A stretch of DNA of 64,000 bases from Allium sativum (taxonomy: Eukaryota; Streptophyta; Magnoliopsida; Asparagales; Amaryllidaceae). Each line of letters opens with the position of its first letter. Within the stretch, counting starts at the first letter, position 1. The notes under the pieces are model-generated. The model did no database searches, was not told where the DNA came from, and saw only the letters and a program-made list of their open reading frames with translations. The translations under genes and the position numbers were made by a program. This document shows positions 46,101 to 58,095 of the stretch, piece by piece. The stretch spans positions 66,348,501 to 66,412,500 of the forward strand of contig CM060910.1 in the NCBI GenBank assembly GCA_030737875.1, read 5' to 3'.

Positions 46101-49008
46101 TTCGTATCGAAAAGATCTTTCTAACGAATGTTAGTGATTTAAAATCTAACGGTTGGATTTGGAATTATGTCCAAATCAAATTTGGAAAAGGTCGTTGTAA
46201 GTGTAGTTCGATGGCCGTTGATGGAAATCGACTGTACGGGCTTTGATAAAATTATTAAAAATAGTAATAATTTGTGTAAAATCATAAGAAATGATTTTTC
46301 AAGAATTGGGATGAAAACTCCATATTTGAAAAGATAAAAATAGATTTTTATCGAAATGAACTAGTTTTGAACTAGAATTATAATTCTATTTATTTTTAAA
46401 ATAAATAAAGTGGATTTGAAATGGTTTTAAAAGTAACCAGAATTTCCAGTAATTGAATTGGAATGGATTTGAATTGAAATTGTCTTTGGAATATTTCGAT
46501 GTTGGATTTCGTGATGAGATAGATATTGTTATGGGAATTTGAAAGATATATTTATATCGTTATTTCCAATATGATATTTGTTGGTCGTAGAATTTGATAT
46601 TGAATATAAGACGATATATTTTCTATTCAGGGCCTTGTATGTAATGTCAAATGTGATTTGGGTTTGTCGTGAATGGTGTCTTCATTAACCCTATCCTTAA
46701 ACCCAATTGAGAAAAAGATTAAATATTTTTATTTAGATTTAACGAAGTGTACCAATTAAATGGTATTTAATTGAAATTGAATTGGAATTGATTTTTGGGT
46801 TTATCGTGAACGGTGTTTTAAATAACACTTGTTCTTTAACCCGATAATTAATGGAATGTGATTTTGGGTTTATAGTGAACCGTGTTTTAAATGACATTGG
46901 TTCTTTAACCCAGTTAAAGATAGGATATTGATTTTTGGGAAGATTAAAACTAAGTGGAGTTTTAATGAATCTTTAATCAGATTGAAATGATCGAGAATGG
47001 GGTATCACTAGTTTTGCTCCAGGCGATAGTTAAATCTTTAATTAGATTTGAACGTGAAATGGTAATTGAATTTACCGATAAAACCGTTGTGTTAGATATG
47101 AAGTATGACCAGTTTTACTTCATGGGATGAATAGGTTGGGATTGGGAAATAAAATAAATGATTACTTCGGTGTGGTTCGCTAATCCCGACTAGTTTGAAT
47201 TGATATCCAAAACAAGATTAAAGAACAAACTTAAAGGATTTATCTTCGATAAAATTAATGGGAACCTTTCCCAAGGTGTAAGAATATTTGAATAAAAGAA
47301 TATTCTGAATTGGAATGAGGAGTATGTTGTGTTTGTGTAACACTTGTTTATTATATACGCGGGTTATTCAGAAAGACCGGGTTTATCCCATTATGAATAA
47401 CTGATTCGACGTGGTGTCGAGGATGAAGATTGGTGGTCGAAGACCGGAGGTCTTCACATCGTTTGGGTGATTACTGATGATCTTGATTGGGTTGTACACC
47501 CAAGAGGAGAGAATTAGTTGGTGATCGTCCAGGCGTACTTGGAGATCGATGGATATGCGAGGTACAAGGTGTCTCTGGTTTCGTTCAGACCTAGAGCGGA
47601 CTTGTGAATGGACTGTGTGTCTGACATTGGATTTTATTATGTGTGATTGATTTCTATTAAATATATATCTGTTTGGCGGCGGAGAATTTATTCTCTTACT
47701 TAACGCCCTTCTCTGAGACATACGAGCTCAGGGGATATATATTGATGGATATCAATCGCATGGAGTGAATTTCCTGTGTGGCATGCCTAAGTGGCAATTA
47801 ATCAAGGCTTTTGTTAAAAAGCAGAGTTTTGTGGTTGATAATCAAAGCACGACCTATGTGGCATAGCTTTATGTAGCGTTGATTCATGAGCCTCACACCC
47901 CGGTTATGAACCAGAAACAGGAGAAGGATCCAGGGAGGGCATGCGTTTCTTTCTAGCTAGGGTGGTGTCAGTGAACTACCAGCCCTGACATTTATATTAT
48001 TTTCACCTGTGTGGTTGTCGTTGTTGCGAGGCGCCCTGATATATCAGTGACTGTGTGGAGCCGATGGAGTCATTTGGCTCATTTACGCCCCAAAGGGCGG
48101 GGAAACGCAGTGTTCAGACATTTTAATCCACATTGGTGGACCGGCCCTGTGGCTCCTAAGGGTCACTCGAGCTCTGATCCTGAGACATGGTAGGCTTGTT
48201 TGTCTCGAATCGGTAGAGGACGATCCTTGACCTCGGTTCATAGATGGAAATCCAATTTCCAAATACGTGACTTTGCGGTTTTGATTGTAGAGCCTAGTAT
48301 GGCGACATGATATATGGTACCCATGCTGTCTATGATTGATATTTATGATTGAAATTTTTTTGACACTATACACTTACTGTAATAATAAAAGATGAAATTT
48401 AGCGTATCAAGCATTCTTTGGCTATTATAAGGTAAAACCCAATCCTCTGGCTTGTGTTGCATTGTGTGATGGGACCTGGGTCTTATAATAGCTTCATTTT
48501 TCTTTATTTAGCATTGCGATGTGGTTTTATGCACTGGTATTCTTGGGAGGAAACCCGTTCCGTGTTATACGGCGTGATCCCTTGATTTACCTAACTTTAA
48601 AATAAAGATTAATAACTGTTTTAGTTCTCACACCAGTCACATGACTGACCTGGAGTTTATTGTTTTAACCTAAACTCTGCGTGCCCTTATTTTGACACGG
48701 GTAGCTAGTAGTTTTGGTTTTACAGATTTATTTTCACAAGAACCTGGTTTACAGCTAGAACGATACTCGGAAAGCTCTGTATCCGTGTATTACTTTCAGT
48801 TGTGTTTTGTATTATTTTTTTCCGCTGCTATGTAATGTATTGTAATCTCTGATATTTTCTATGTAATAGTTATTCATACTCTGTATATTCATTTATTCTG
48901 ATGGAATTGTTGTAACATACAATGAAATGTTCTTCTGTTTCTGTTCCGATGTGGCTTGTTCTCAAAGCAGTATGGGCTTTCCTTACCGGGGAAGTTCGGG
49001 TCGTAACA
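43141..49008 (+). mobile_element. 3' LTR of element B
   Basis: This copy of the 5' LTR ends GGGTCGTAACA. It carries TATAAAT (44040-44046), a GTAAGT donor-like site (44408-44413), a hairpin array (about 44615-44911), the conserved hairpin (45056-45071), 24 bp repeats (45608-45723), and CTTTAACCCAGTTAAAG (46903-46919). No PBS follows, as expected for a 3' LTR. Confidence 0.9.
45608..45723 (+). repeat. 24 bp tandem repeat, five units, B 3' LTR
   Basis: Unit starts are at 45608, 45632, 45656, 45680 and 45704. Copy number equals that of the 5' LTR, so no expansion has occurred since insertion. Confidence 0.85.
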
Positions 49009-49013
49009 AATAC
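49009..49013. repeat. Target-site duplication AATAC, right of B
   Basis: It matches the left AATGC with one G-to-A change, consistent with mutation after insertion. Confidence 0.65.
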
Positions 49014-50235
49014 TCAAATTTATACCATGTAAAATAATATAGTTCAGCGAGAGATAATGTCCCTCACCTTAGCCAAATCAGTCCAAACCATGCTCTAGAG
49101 CGTAGAGCTCGCCAATACGAATCCATAGGAGGAAACAACGTCTAATTCCTACCACGTAATCAGAATATGTCAATGATATAAGTTTCTGAATTCAGTTGAC
49201 CCTTATTTAATTAATTAATAATTAATTTAAATGTTAGCCACCTCATTAGCACTAACTCTTCTACCTCCCCAAACTATGAAATTCCCACACCGAGATATGG
49301 ACAATCCCACACAGTAAAAACATATGCATAAAATTAAGCATACGGAGCAAACAATGGCGAAACTCAAATCTGATTACGTCATTGAAACCTATATCCAAAA
49401 CCCCACCTGCCTGACCATTTTCACCACCCCCAACAGCCCGCATTTTACGTATCGGAGGATCGTAAAGAAAAAAATTATTTTGTTCCCTGAGGGTTGGATC
49501 ATTCTAAAGTTTTGATATGTTGTTATGGGGATGTGAGACATGTCCATAATTTTTACCAATTTTGTTGGTGACTATTTTGCCCCTATTAGTCTTGTATAGG
49601 GCAAAACTTTTGACTAGGATCAAATCACTTGCTCAGATCTGTCTTATTGAAAAGGAAATGATGATTCCCATTCCGTGAGTGGTCACATTAAAGATTTGGC
49701 TCGCCGGTTTGAGAGGAATCACTGTTTTAAGGTTTCACAGTGGTTGTTCAGGTTTTAAAGCCATAATGGGGTGATTTGGAGATGCCCATTAGTGGGCTAG
49801 TGGAAGGCTACAAATAGGAGGTAAGAGGTATGGGGAATAGTTTACTTTCTCCATTCTCTCATTTTAGAAGAGTTTGTGTACCTCAATATTCTTCATTTTC
49901 CACTATTAAAGCTTAGAGAATCGAAGATCTACATCTTTTGAAGCTAGATCTATGCCATTCCAAGAGAGAGTTTATCGAATCGAAGAGTTTAGAGAAAATT
50001 CTTCATTGCTCGGATCTAGATCTAAGTGTTCTGGGTTGTTTTAGAGATTTAGTGAGTGATATTCATCTCTCACATGGATTCAATCAAGTATATGAGAATT
50101 TGATCTTGTTTTTCATCATTTTAAGTCGATTTCTCCTAGATCTACATCATGGTAAGTCTATTTTCATATGAATCGCCATAGGATCTAGTTTAGCAACTTA
50201 AAACCGGTAATTTCTATGTAATTTCATATGTTTAT
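49014..50235. other. Unassigned DNA between elements B and C
   Basis: This is the only stretch of more than 1 kb without clear giant-LTR or N-type sequence apart from 35089-36207, of which it is the continuation. A short frame starting at ATG 49324 shows no domain. From about 49540 the sequence looks promoter-like: TACAAATA (49809-49816), then CTCCATTCTCTCATTTT, then leader-like sequence with GTAAGT at 50152-50157. It could be a host promoter with first exon or a fragment of another LTR. I see no diagnostic termini. Confidence 0.4.
49809..49816 (+). promoter_or_regulatory. Possible TATA box in unassigned DNA
   Basis: TACAAATA lies in the context GGCTACAAATAGGAGG, 35-50 bp before a pyrimidine-rich stretch and an AG-rich leader. 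A donor-like ATG|GTAAGT follows at 50149-50157. This is motif evidence only. Confidence 0.25.
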
Positions 50236-52670
50236 TGAGACGACCCAAACTTCCCATTACGAAAAAGCCTGGATTGAATCGAGAACACGACGCATCAGAC
50301 ACAAACAATATAACATTTCATTGCTATTATAACAATTTACATCAGAGTACAAGAATATATCAGAGTATGAATAAATAATATACAGCGGAAAATTTCAGAG
50401 ATTAAAATACATAGTAGTGGAAATTTAAATGTACAAATACAATGCGTAATGAAAAATACAATAACTAGCATAACTGAATGAAATACACGGATACAAAGCT
50501 TTCCGAATATAGATCTAGCCATTATCCAGGATCCTAGGAAAATAAATATCTGCAAAAATCAAAACTACTAGCTGCCCGTGTGGAAAATATGGGCATCCAG
50601 AGTTTAGGTAGAAACAATCATCTCCGAGTCAGTCATGGGATTGGTGTGAGGACTAAAACGGTTGTTAATTGATTTTAAAGTTAGGTAAATCAAGGAACCA
50701 CTCCGTATAACACGGAATGGGTTTACCCCCAAGAATACCAGTGCATAAAACAAACAGCGCAATTCTAATTAAAGAAAAATATAAGTTATTATAAGACTCA
50801 GGTCCCATCACACAATGCAACGCAAGCCAAAGGATGTAGTTTTACCTTATAATAGCCAAATATGCTTGGTACGTGAAATTTATCTTTTAATATTACTATA
50901 AGTGAAGAAATCAACTTCAACTATAAATGTATCAATCATAGACGGCATGAGCGCCCAATCCCACTATGTCGCCATATATAGGTTTACAACTAAAACCGAA
51001 AAATGTCATATTGGAGGTTTGGATTTCCATCATGATGGCTCCTAATTCGAAAGATCTACCGCGTAGTGCAATAAACAATGGCTTGCGTCCCATGCATGAG
51101 AAAACACCGTAATGCACATCCGCACTATATCCAGGATATTAAGCATCTCAACGGTTTATGTCCTGTGCATGAGAAAATGCCTTATACTCCATCCTTCTGG
51201 GAATCGGGGGGTGTTCCCTATCCCAACCAGGTGTGTAGCGACCACACCCATCCTATCTCGGTCGACCAAATCCATCCTCATATCGAAAGTATACCGATCT
51301 AACCATCAGTTCACCATCATACCGATTTGTGAGGCTCGCGAATTAATGTTACACAAAGCTATGCTAATCAAAGCTATGCTTTGATCATCATCCACCAAGT
51401 TCTGCTTTTCAAAACCAGCTTGGATCACTGCAACTTAGCATGCCACACTGTCAATCCATACCGTACCACTGATTTCTACCAATATATAACCTCTAAGCTC
51501 GTAGGTCTCAGAGAAGGGTGTTAAGCAAGAGAATAAATTCTCCGCCACCAAACATATATATATTTAGCAGAGATCAACGAATACAAAATGAAGGAATCCA
51601 ACGTCGGACATACCATCCATTTACAAGTCCATTCTGGGTCTGAACGAAACCGGAGGCACCATATTCCTCGTCCCGTATGTCCAATACAGGAGAGAAGCCC
51701 TCGCATATCCGAACAATCAACAAATACATCCGGACGGCTACCACTGTAGCCCCTTCAAGGGAGCTGCTCCAATCATGGGCATCAGTAGCACCCATCCATT
51801 CGATGTGAAGATTGTCAATCTTGCACCGTCTTCAATCTCTTCGACTGTTAGTCATCGTAACAATTATTCAGAATGGGTTAAACCCATTCTTTCCGAATAA
51901 CTCGCGTATCTTATAACAAGTGCTATAACAACACATCATATGCCTCATTCCAATCCAAAATACTCTTTTATTCATATTTCTTTATTCCGGAAAGGTTCTC
52001 ACTAGTCTTATCAAAGATTATCACTTTTAAACACACTGTTTAATCCATTTCTTTGGAAATCGTTTCAAAAGATTTTATAGTATCTTTTCACAGTATAAAA
52101 CAAGGTTTATCAAACTACTCGGGATTAGCGCCTTACAAAAGTAATCATTCATTTTTTTATCCCATCCCAACCTATTTATCCCATGGAGCAAAACCGGTAG
52201 TACTCCATACCTAACACCACTGTGTTATCGGTAAAATCAATTACCATTTCACGTTCAAATCTAATTAAAGATTTAACTATCACATGAAGTAAAACTGCTG
52301 ATACTCCATTCTCGATCACTTTCTTGAATTTGATAATTTTAATTATCCCATTTCAATCTAATTAAAGATTTATTAAAACTCCACTTAGTTTTAATCTCCA
52401 AAAATCATTGTTTAATGATTATTTAACTTTAGGAAATCAATCATGCCACATTGAAAATCTAAACTATACCATTGATTTCTACCACTATATAACCTCTAAG
52501 CTCGTATGTCTCAAAGAAGTGTGTTAAGCAAGAGAATAAATTCTCCGCCACCAAACAAATATATATTAAGCAGAGATCAACGAATACAGCTCGAAATACA
52601 ATGTCAGACATTAAATCCTATCCTTAATAGGGTTAAAAACGAATATCCTTTAAAATACAGTCCATGATAA

Positions 52671-53650
52671 ACCCAAAATCACATTCTATCAAACTGGAAC
52701 TTTTACGGAAAACAAATCAATATATAATCGATATAAATTTCCGTATCATACTAATAATGTAAATGGAATAATGGAAAAGCCTTTTAAATTCAATATATAA
52801 TAATGGTCTTCCTTCACAGAAGCTCATCTCGATTATCACCAAATCGAATTCAATTCCAGTTTAATATGTTAAATTGGAAAACTTTACTTCGGAAATTTTC
52901 CATTGAATCTTAGAATAAATATTTCTAAATTCCATATCTTAACTTCACTGTTAATTGGGTTAAAGAAAAAAATGTTATTTAAAACACCGTTCACGATAAA
53001 CCCAAAATCACATTCCAACAAATTGGAACTTTCATGGAAAACAGATCAATATATAATCGTTATAAATTTCCGTATCAGACTAATTATATAAATGGAATAA
53101 TGGCAAAGCCTTTTAAATTCCATATATAATAACAATCTTCTTTCATAGAAGTTCATTTCGATTATCACTAAGTCGAATTCAATTCCAATTTAATATATTA
53201 AATTGGAAAACTTTACTTTGGAAAATTTCCATTAAATCTTAGAATACAAATTTCTGAATATCAAATCTTAACTTCACGGTTAATTGGGTTTGAGAACAAA
53301 TGTAATTTAAACACCGTTCACGATAAACCCAAAATCACATTCCATCAAACTGGAACTTTCATGGAAAATAGATCAATAAATAATCGATATAAATTTCCGT
53401 ATCAGACTAATAATACAAATCGAATAATGTAAAAGCCTTTTAAATTCCATATATAATAACGGTCTTCCTTCACAGAAGCTCATCTCGATTCTCACCAAAT
53501 CGAATTCCATTCAACTCCAATTTAATATATTAAATTGGAAAACTTTACTTTGGAAAATTTCCATTAAATCTTTCAACAAAGATTTCAAAATTCCAAATCT
53601 TAACATCACTGTTAATTAGATTAAAGAACAAATGTTATTTAAAATACAAT
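52671..53650 (-). repeat. ~327 bp tandem repeat, three units, C 3' LTR
   Basis: Units start with ACCCAAAATCACATTC at 52671, 53000 and 53327, giving periods of 329 and 327. Each includes ATAAATTTCCGTATC, AAGCCTTTTAAATTC, GGTCTTCCTTCACAGAAGCT, TTTAATATATTAAATTGGAA and TTAATTGGGTTAAAGAAC. A-type LTRs have essentially one such unit. Confidence 0.85.
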
Positions 53651-55372
53651 TCACGGTATACCCATAAATCCAATTCTTTTAATCAATTTCAATTAAATAT
53701 TAATTAATTGGAAAACTTCACTAAATCTTAATTTAAAGATTTTTTTTGAACTGGGTTTAAGAACAGTGTTCTTCAAGACATAGTTCATGACAAACCCAAA
53801 ATCACATTTGATATTAAATACAAGGCTCCGAATAGAAGTTATATCATCTTATATTCAATATCAAATTCTGAAACCAACGAATATTGTATTGGGAATAACA
53901 ATATCTGTATCTTCCCAATTCCTCAACAATATATGTATAATCACGGAATCCAATATCGAAATATTCCGAAGATTATTTCCATCCAAATCCATTCCAATTT
54001 ATTCGTTGGAAAATTCTGGTTATTTTAAAACCATTTTCAAATCCAATCCATTTATTTCTAAAAATAATTGGATTACTATTCTAGTTATTAACTAGTTCAT
54101 TTCAATAAAAATATATTTTTATCTTTTCAAAACTGTAATTTTTCATCCAGAATCTTTTCAAATCATTTATTATGATTTTACATAATTTTTCCATATTTTT
54201 AATTATTTTAATATAGCACATATGGTCGGTTTCCAATAATAACCACCGAACTTCATTCATAGCGACCTTTTCCAAAACTGATTTGGACATATCTTAAAAT
54301 CCAACTGTTAGATTTCAAATCACTTGTATTCATTTGAAATCTCTTTTCGATACAAACCCAACGTTTCTGGTTTTAGGAGAATACGATGGTCGGACCTCAC
54401 GTTACATCAATTTGAATTTAATAGCCGAAATTCGTGAATGGTCGCTGCGCAGCACGTTCTATTCAGGCCATTAAATAAATAAATATATATATAATATATC
54501 GTCGATTTCCGTTCAAAACGTATTTATAAAATATTTATAAATTCATTATAAAACGATTCCAACTTATATTTCAATTTTAAATCAAAATTGAATATTCTAT
54601 ATCATTATAATATTAAAATGGTAATATTTTCAAAATATAAGATTTTGAAATCACTCCACGATATACATTATAAAATGAATAAAATCAACAGAAAATCTCG
54701 TTCGTGTTAAAATGGCGCTTAACTACTTAACACGACTTCATATTTCAACATTTTCGTGTCTATCCAAAATCGGACATCAAAATCACATTCTGATTATTCA
54801 CTGAATATTATTTTAAAATATTCTTTTTTTTTAAGTATTCGTTATTTTAAAATATTCCTTATTTCTAAATTGGAATCAAACTCAATCAATTACCATATAA
54901 TTTCCATTGTATGGATTCTATACATCGCATGTATACAACAATAATGATAAACAATCATTAAAAATTCATACAACATCTAGAGTGAATTTTACAGCTGTAT
55001 AAGCATTAAAATAGATTAATAATGCTTATACAGTCTGTCAATCCATCTATTGACATACCACTAATTATTGGGATCGGTGTATGTCAAATATCATCCCAAT
55101 ACCCGTGTGGGGTTTTCAAACTAGAAATACTGATTATTATTTATACAGTTGGGCGATGTGTAAAAATTATCGTCCATTCAAGATCAGCTAAATGGGTGTA
55201 CATAAACAAACCGTTTGATTTGTAAATGAATATTTATTTTATTTTATTTTCATGATAATTTTTATATAGAGTTTATATAAATAATTTTATATACAACAAC
55301 ATCAATCACTAGCACTCCCAGTCACAATCCAAACAAACAATCAACCATGGTTTGTACAAAAAAATAGTGTTA

Positions 55373-55388
55373 GGAGCTACTAAGCCCC
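55373..55388 (-). promoter_or_regulatory. Hairpin block in C 3' LTR (degenerate)
   Basis: GGAGCTACTAAGCCCC is the complement of the hairpin block found in A and B. Two stem positions have changed, so pairing is weakened. It is still followed by GTCTGCA. The 5' LTR copy at 63143-63158 is also degenerate. Confidence 0.45.
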
Positions 55389-56127
55389 GTCTGCAACTTA
55401 TTATATAATAATTGTAAAATAATTTGAGTGAGAGAGAGTTCTCGCAGTCTGTTTCCACTGCGTCATTCTTTATTGGACGGTTTGGATTCGAATTTGCCTG
55501 AAATTCTGATTTGCTCTAAATCTCTTCTAGTCAGTTCCATCGCGAAGAGTTTGATTTTACAGTTCCAACGCACTTTGAATCATCAAATTCCATTTCTTTT
55601 GAATAAAATATCACCATTTGAATTAATAAGCTAATTAGTTCATTAACTAACAATTAATTAAAATAATTCAACCCTAACTACCATCTAATTAATCCTGGCC
55701 GCCCCTTTTCCTTTTCTTCCCCAATTACACTTATACGGTTCGAACCCATCCTCCATCTAAAAAAACCGTCGTCACCACCCACCGGAACCACCAGCCGACC
55801 AACAAAAACTACCACGACGTAGCCCTCCGTGCCACCATCTTCCTCCCACAACGTCGGCGAACTCGCACCTCCTCCGAATCCTAAAATCACTGGCGAACAA
55901 ACCCACTTCTAGGTCGAAATTCAAACCCTCCAAGCTACGAAATTTAATCACCACTGTACCATATTGAAGAGCACTGAAATCTCCACCAATTTCGTTTAAT
56001 AATCCTAGTCTAATTCGAAGCATAATAGGAGGGATTAACGATTGAAGTTCATAAGAATCTGGCCATTTAAAAGATAGCTGCGGGGAAATTTGTAATAGGA
56101 GAATAGGGTTTGGGAGAAAATTTTGGG

Positions 56128-56135
56128 TATTTATA
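56128..56135 (-). promoter_or_regulatory. TATA box of C 3' LTR
   Basis: The minus strand reads AGCTATAAATACCCAAAA, a canonical plant TATA box, followed by TTCTCCCAAACCCTATTCTCC. The 5' LTR has the same element at 63903-63910. Confidence 0.6.
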
Positions 56136-57019
56136 GCTATTTTTAATAATATTTTAACCCTTCTGTATTTTTTTGCGTTTGAATTCCAAATCAAACCCAA
56201 CAATTATCGTCCCTAACCAAATACCCCATTCCGGACCCCAATGAAATATGTTTCGTAAGTAAATTCAACTATTTCGATCAGTTTTTATCAAATTTAAAAT
56301 ATAAATCAATATATATTGAATTTAAACGTACATTTTAATTTACCGGGGCCACATACTGACTCCAAAAATTCTCGAAAATAAATTTAGCTATGTTTTGACA
56401 ATACGGTCCTAACAAAACTAATATCGTCGAATTTGGAGAACGTTTGAAAAATGGCCATTTTCTAGTCGATCTAATTCAAACTGAAACTGTCAAAACACAT
56501 TTAAATTTACCACGCTCACATATTAAATACAAAAAATATGTAATTTGATACCTAGCAATAATTTGACATTCTAGATCCAAAAAAGTGGTTTCGTAAAAAA
56601 CGGAGGTCCTTCACAAAATGGCTATTTTTAAGGGCTATATATTATATTAAAAATATATATAAATTCCATAGCGACTATTTTAAATTTTAAACTGGACATA
56701 ACTTTCAATTCGTATTATGAAATCTTAATTTTTCACATTCGTTAGAAAGATAAAATTAAACACAGTCAAATATTTCTGGTTTTATTGAAATCGATTTATT
56801 TTGAATTATATACATTCAGTTGAAATTTAAAATCGAATTTTCAAACTACCACGCCATTTCAGGCTCGTTTTATAATTAAAATAAATTTATACATTCTAAC
56901 TTCATTTAAATAAATTTTTAGTCGTTGTTATTTAAAATAAATCATTTTAAATATTCAAAACCCATTAAATTAGGTAAAATAAAAATTTTAAATTGGTTCT
57001 GAAATTCCGGGTTGTTACA

Positions 57020-57032
57020 ATCTCCCTCACTT
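57020..57032 (-). other. Polypurine tract of element C
   Basis: The minus strand reads AAGTGAGGGAGAT immediately before the TGTAACAACCCGG start of the 3' LTR. Confidence 0.82.
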
Positions 57033-57681
57033 AAAATCTTTTCGTTCTCGAAAAAGAACGGAGCTGAAAGTTGTTTAACTAACTAACTCAACTTTCAGTC
57101 TGGCTTTCATTCTTCAACTTTTTGGTTTATAAGAATTTTCTAATTTCTCAAAAATTTGGCTAACACCCTAAATTTTCGAAAAAAATCGCCATAATCTCTT
57201 TTGTACAGGGTGATCGGTAAAACTGCAGTTTTCCTCACAGGATCCTAATCAATCCAAAAGAAAAAGAAAAAGCAAAGCGGCTAGCCAATCGGCGCATGAA
57301 ACCATCAAAACCACAATAAATACAGTAAACATGTACCTATTTATCGAGCATACAATTTTATTCCTCTTCTTAGCTTCCTTGCTATGACCTGTTCATATAT
57401 ATATATATATATACATATATTTGTATGCAATTTTAATCTATTTTCAATTTAGTTCAATAATTGATTCAATTTGGCTAAAATTTCCTTTCATTTTCTTTTT
57501 GGTTTAATTATTCCAATATTTTAATTTAGTCATATTAATAATCACACAACACAATTAGCATTCAATTAGTTGGTTAACTTTTCACTCATATAACTTTTAT
57601 ATATAGTCAAAATCATATTTTCAGTGCTAAATGACAAACAATAAACCCTATCTAGTTTTCTTTCTCACACCAGTCAATTGG

Positions 57682-57684
<3 letters not shown>

Positions 57685-57714
<30 letters not shown>
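57685..57714. repeat. (AT)n microsatellite
   Basis: About 15 uninterrupted AT dinucleotides lie in the interior of element C. A shorter, interrupted AT run lies at 57399-57424. Confidence 0.9.
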
Positions 57715-57722
<8 letters not shown>

Positions 57723-58080
57723 GAAACTCGAACACATATATTAATGATGTGGCCACATCATCAGAATCATTTTCGGGCAACTGGAGTGTGATTTTATATC
57801 TATCCAGTATATTTGAGACTTCGAATATGCGTATATTCAAAATCTTTATATACTCGATAGTCCAAATTCAATATAAAATAAATATTCAAATATGAATAAT
57901 AAGATATAAAATTTTCAAAATCAAATTTGATTTTTTAAAAATAACACTCTACAAACTCATTCTAGGATATTACTGATCCTATCTCTAACAAGTTATCTCA
58001 TAGGATATTACTAATCCTAGCTCTGATGATTTCTTTCGTTCGGTTCTAATGTGTATTATTCTCGTGCTTTGTAAACCAAA

Positions 58081-58092
58081 GCTCCAATACCA
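58081..58092 (-). other. Primer binding site of element C, altered
   Basis: The minus strand reads TGGTATTGGAGC, differing from TGGTATCAGAGC at two central positions. It lies three bases from the LTR terminus, as in A and B. The changes probably arose after insertion. Confidence 0.7.
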
Positions 58093-58095
58093 CAC

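Larger units (their letters stand above)
36208..49008 (+). mobile_element. Element B: complete giant-LTR, minimal-core retrotransposon
   Basis: This is the best-preserved member of the giant-LTR class, at 12,801 bp. It has a 5,888 bp 5' LTR (TGTAATAACCCGG...GGGTCGTAACA), a 1,045 bp interior with PBS and PPT, a 5,868 bp 3' LTR, and a near-perfect TSD. LTRs make up about 92% of the element. The interior encodes no recognisable retroviral protein, so reverse transcriptase, integrase and Gag must come from elsewhere. The segment before the PPT (GGGACGAAAAGTTTTAAGTG) matches the usual gypsy arrangement. The LTRs look closely similar by eye, with visible indels such as one extra AATATGGCAAAGACTTGATT unit in the 5' copy, so insertion is fairly recent. 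Confidence 0.9.
50236..57019 (-). mobile_element. 3' LTR of element C (6.8 kb)
   Basis: On the minus strand it starts TGTAACAACCCGG (57019) and ends GGGTCGTCTCA (50236). It holds the TATAAATA promoter element (56128-56135), a GC-rich leader (55680-55900), the hairpin block (55373-55388, GGAGCTACTAAGCCCC as printed), a triple ~327 bp repeat (52671-~53650), the GTGAGGCTCGCGAATTAA block near 51328, and the CATTTCATTGC block near 50310. Frames such as 55772-56203 overlap the leader and are not conserved in a coding manner. Confidence 0.88.
57020..58095 (-). mobile_element. Interior of element C (noncoding core)
   Basis: This 1,076 bp core is collinear with that of B on the minus strand: the GAACAGGTCATAGCAAGGAA block near 57390, CCGATTGGCTAGCCGCTTTG near 57290, the CACTCCAGTTGCCCG block near 57785, and the AGAGATAGGATCAGTAATATC block near 57980. 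Two AT microsatellites lie inside (57399-57424 and 57685-57714). No open frame of note. Confidence 0.78.

Noticed and set aside
55772..56203. 143-codon minus-strand frame in the C LTR
   Set aside because: It overlaps the TATA box and leader, has no domain, and the equivalent place in the other LTR (63500-63950) has no matching frame.
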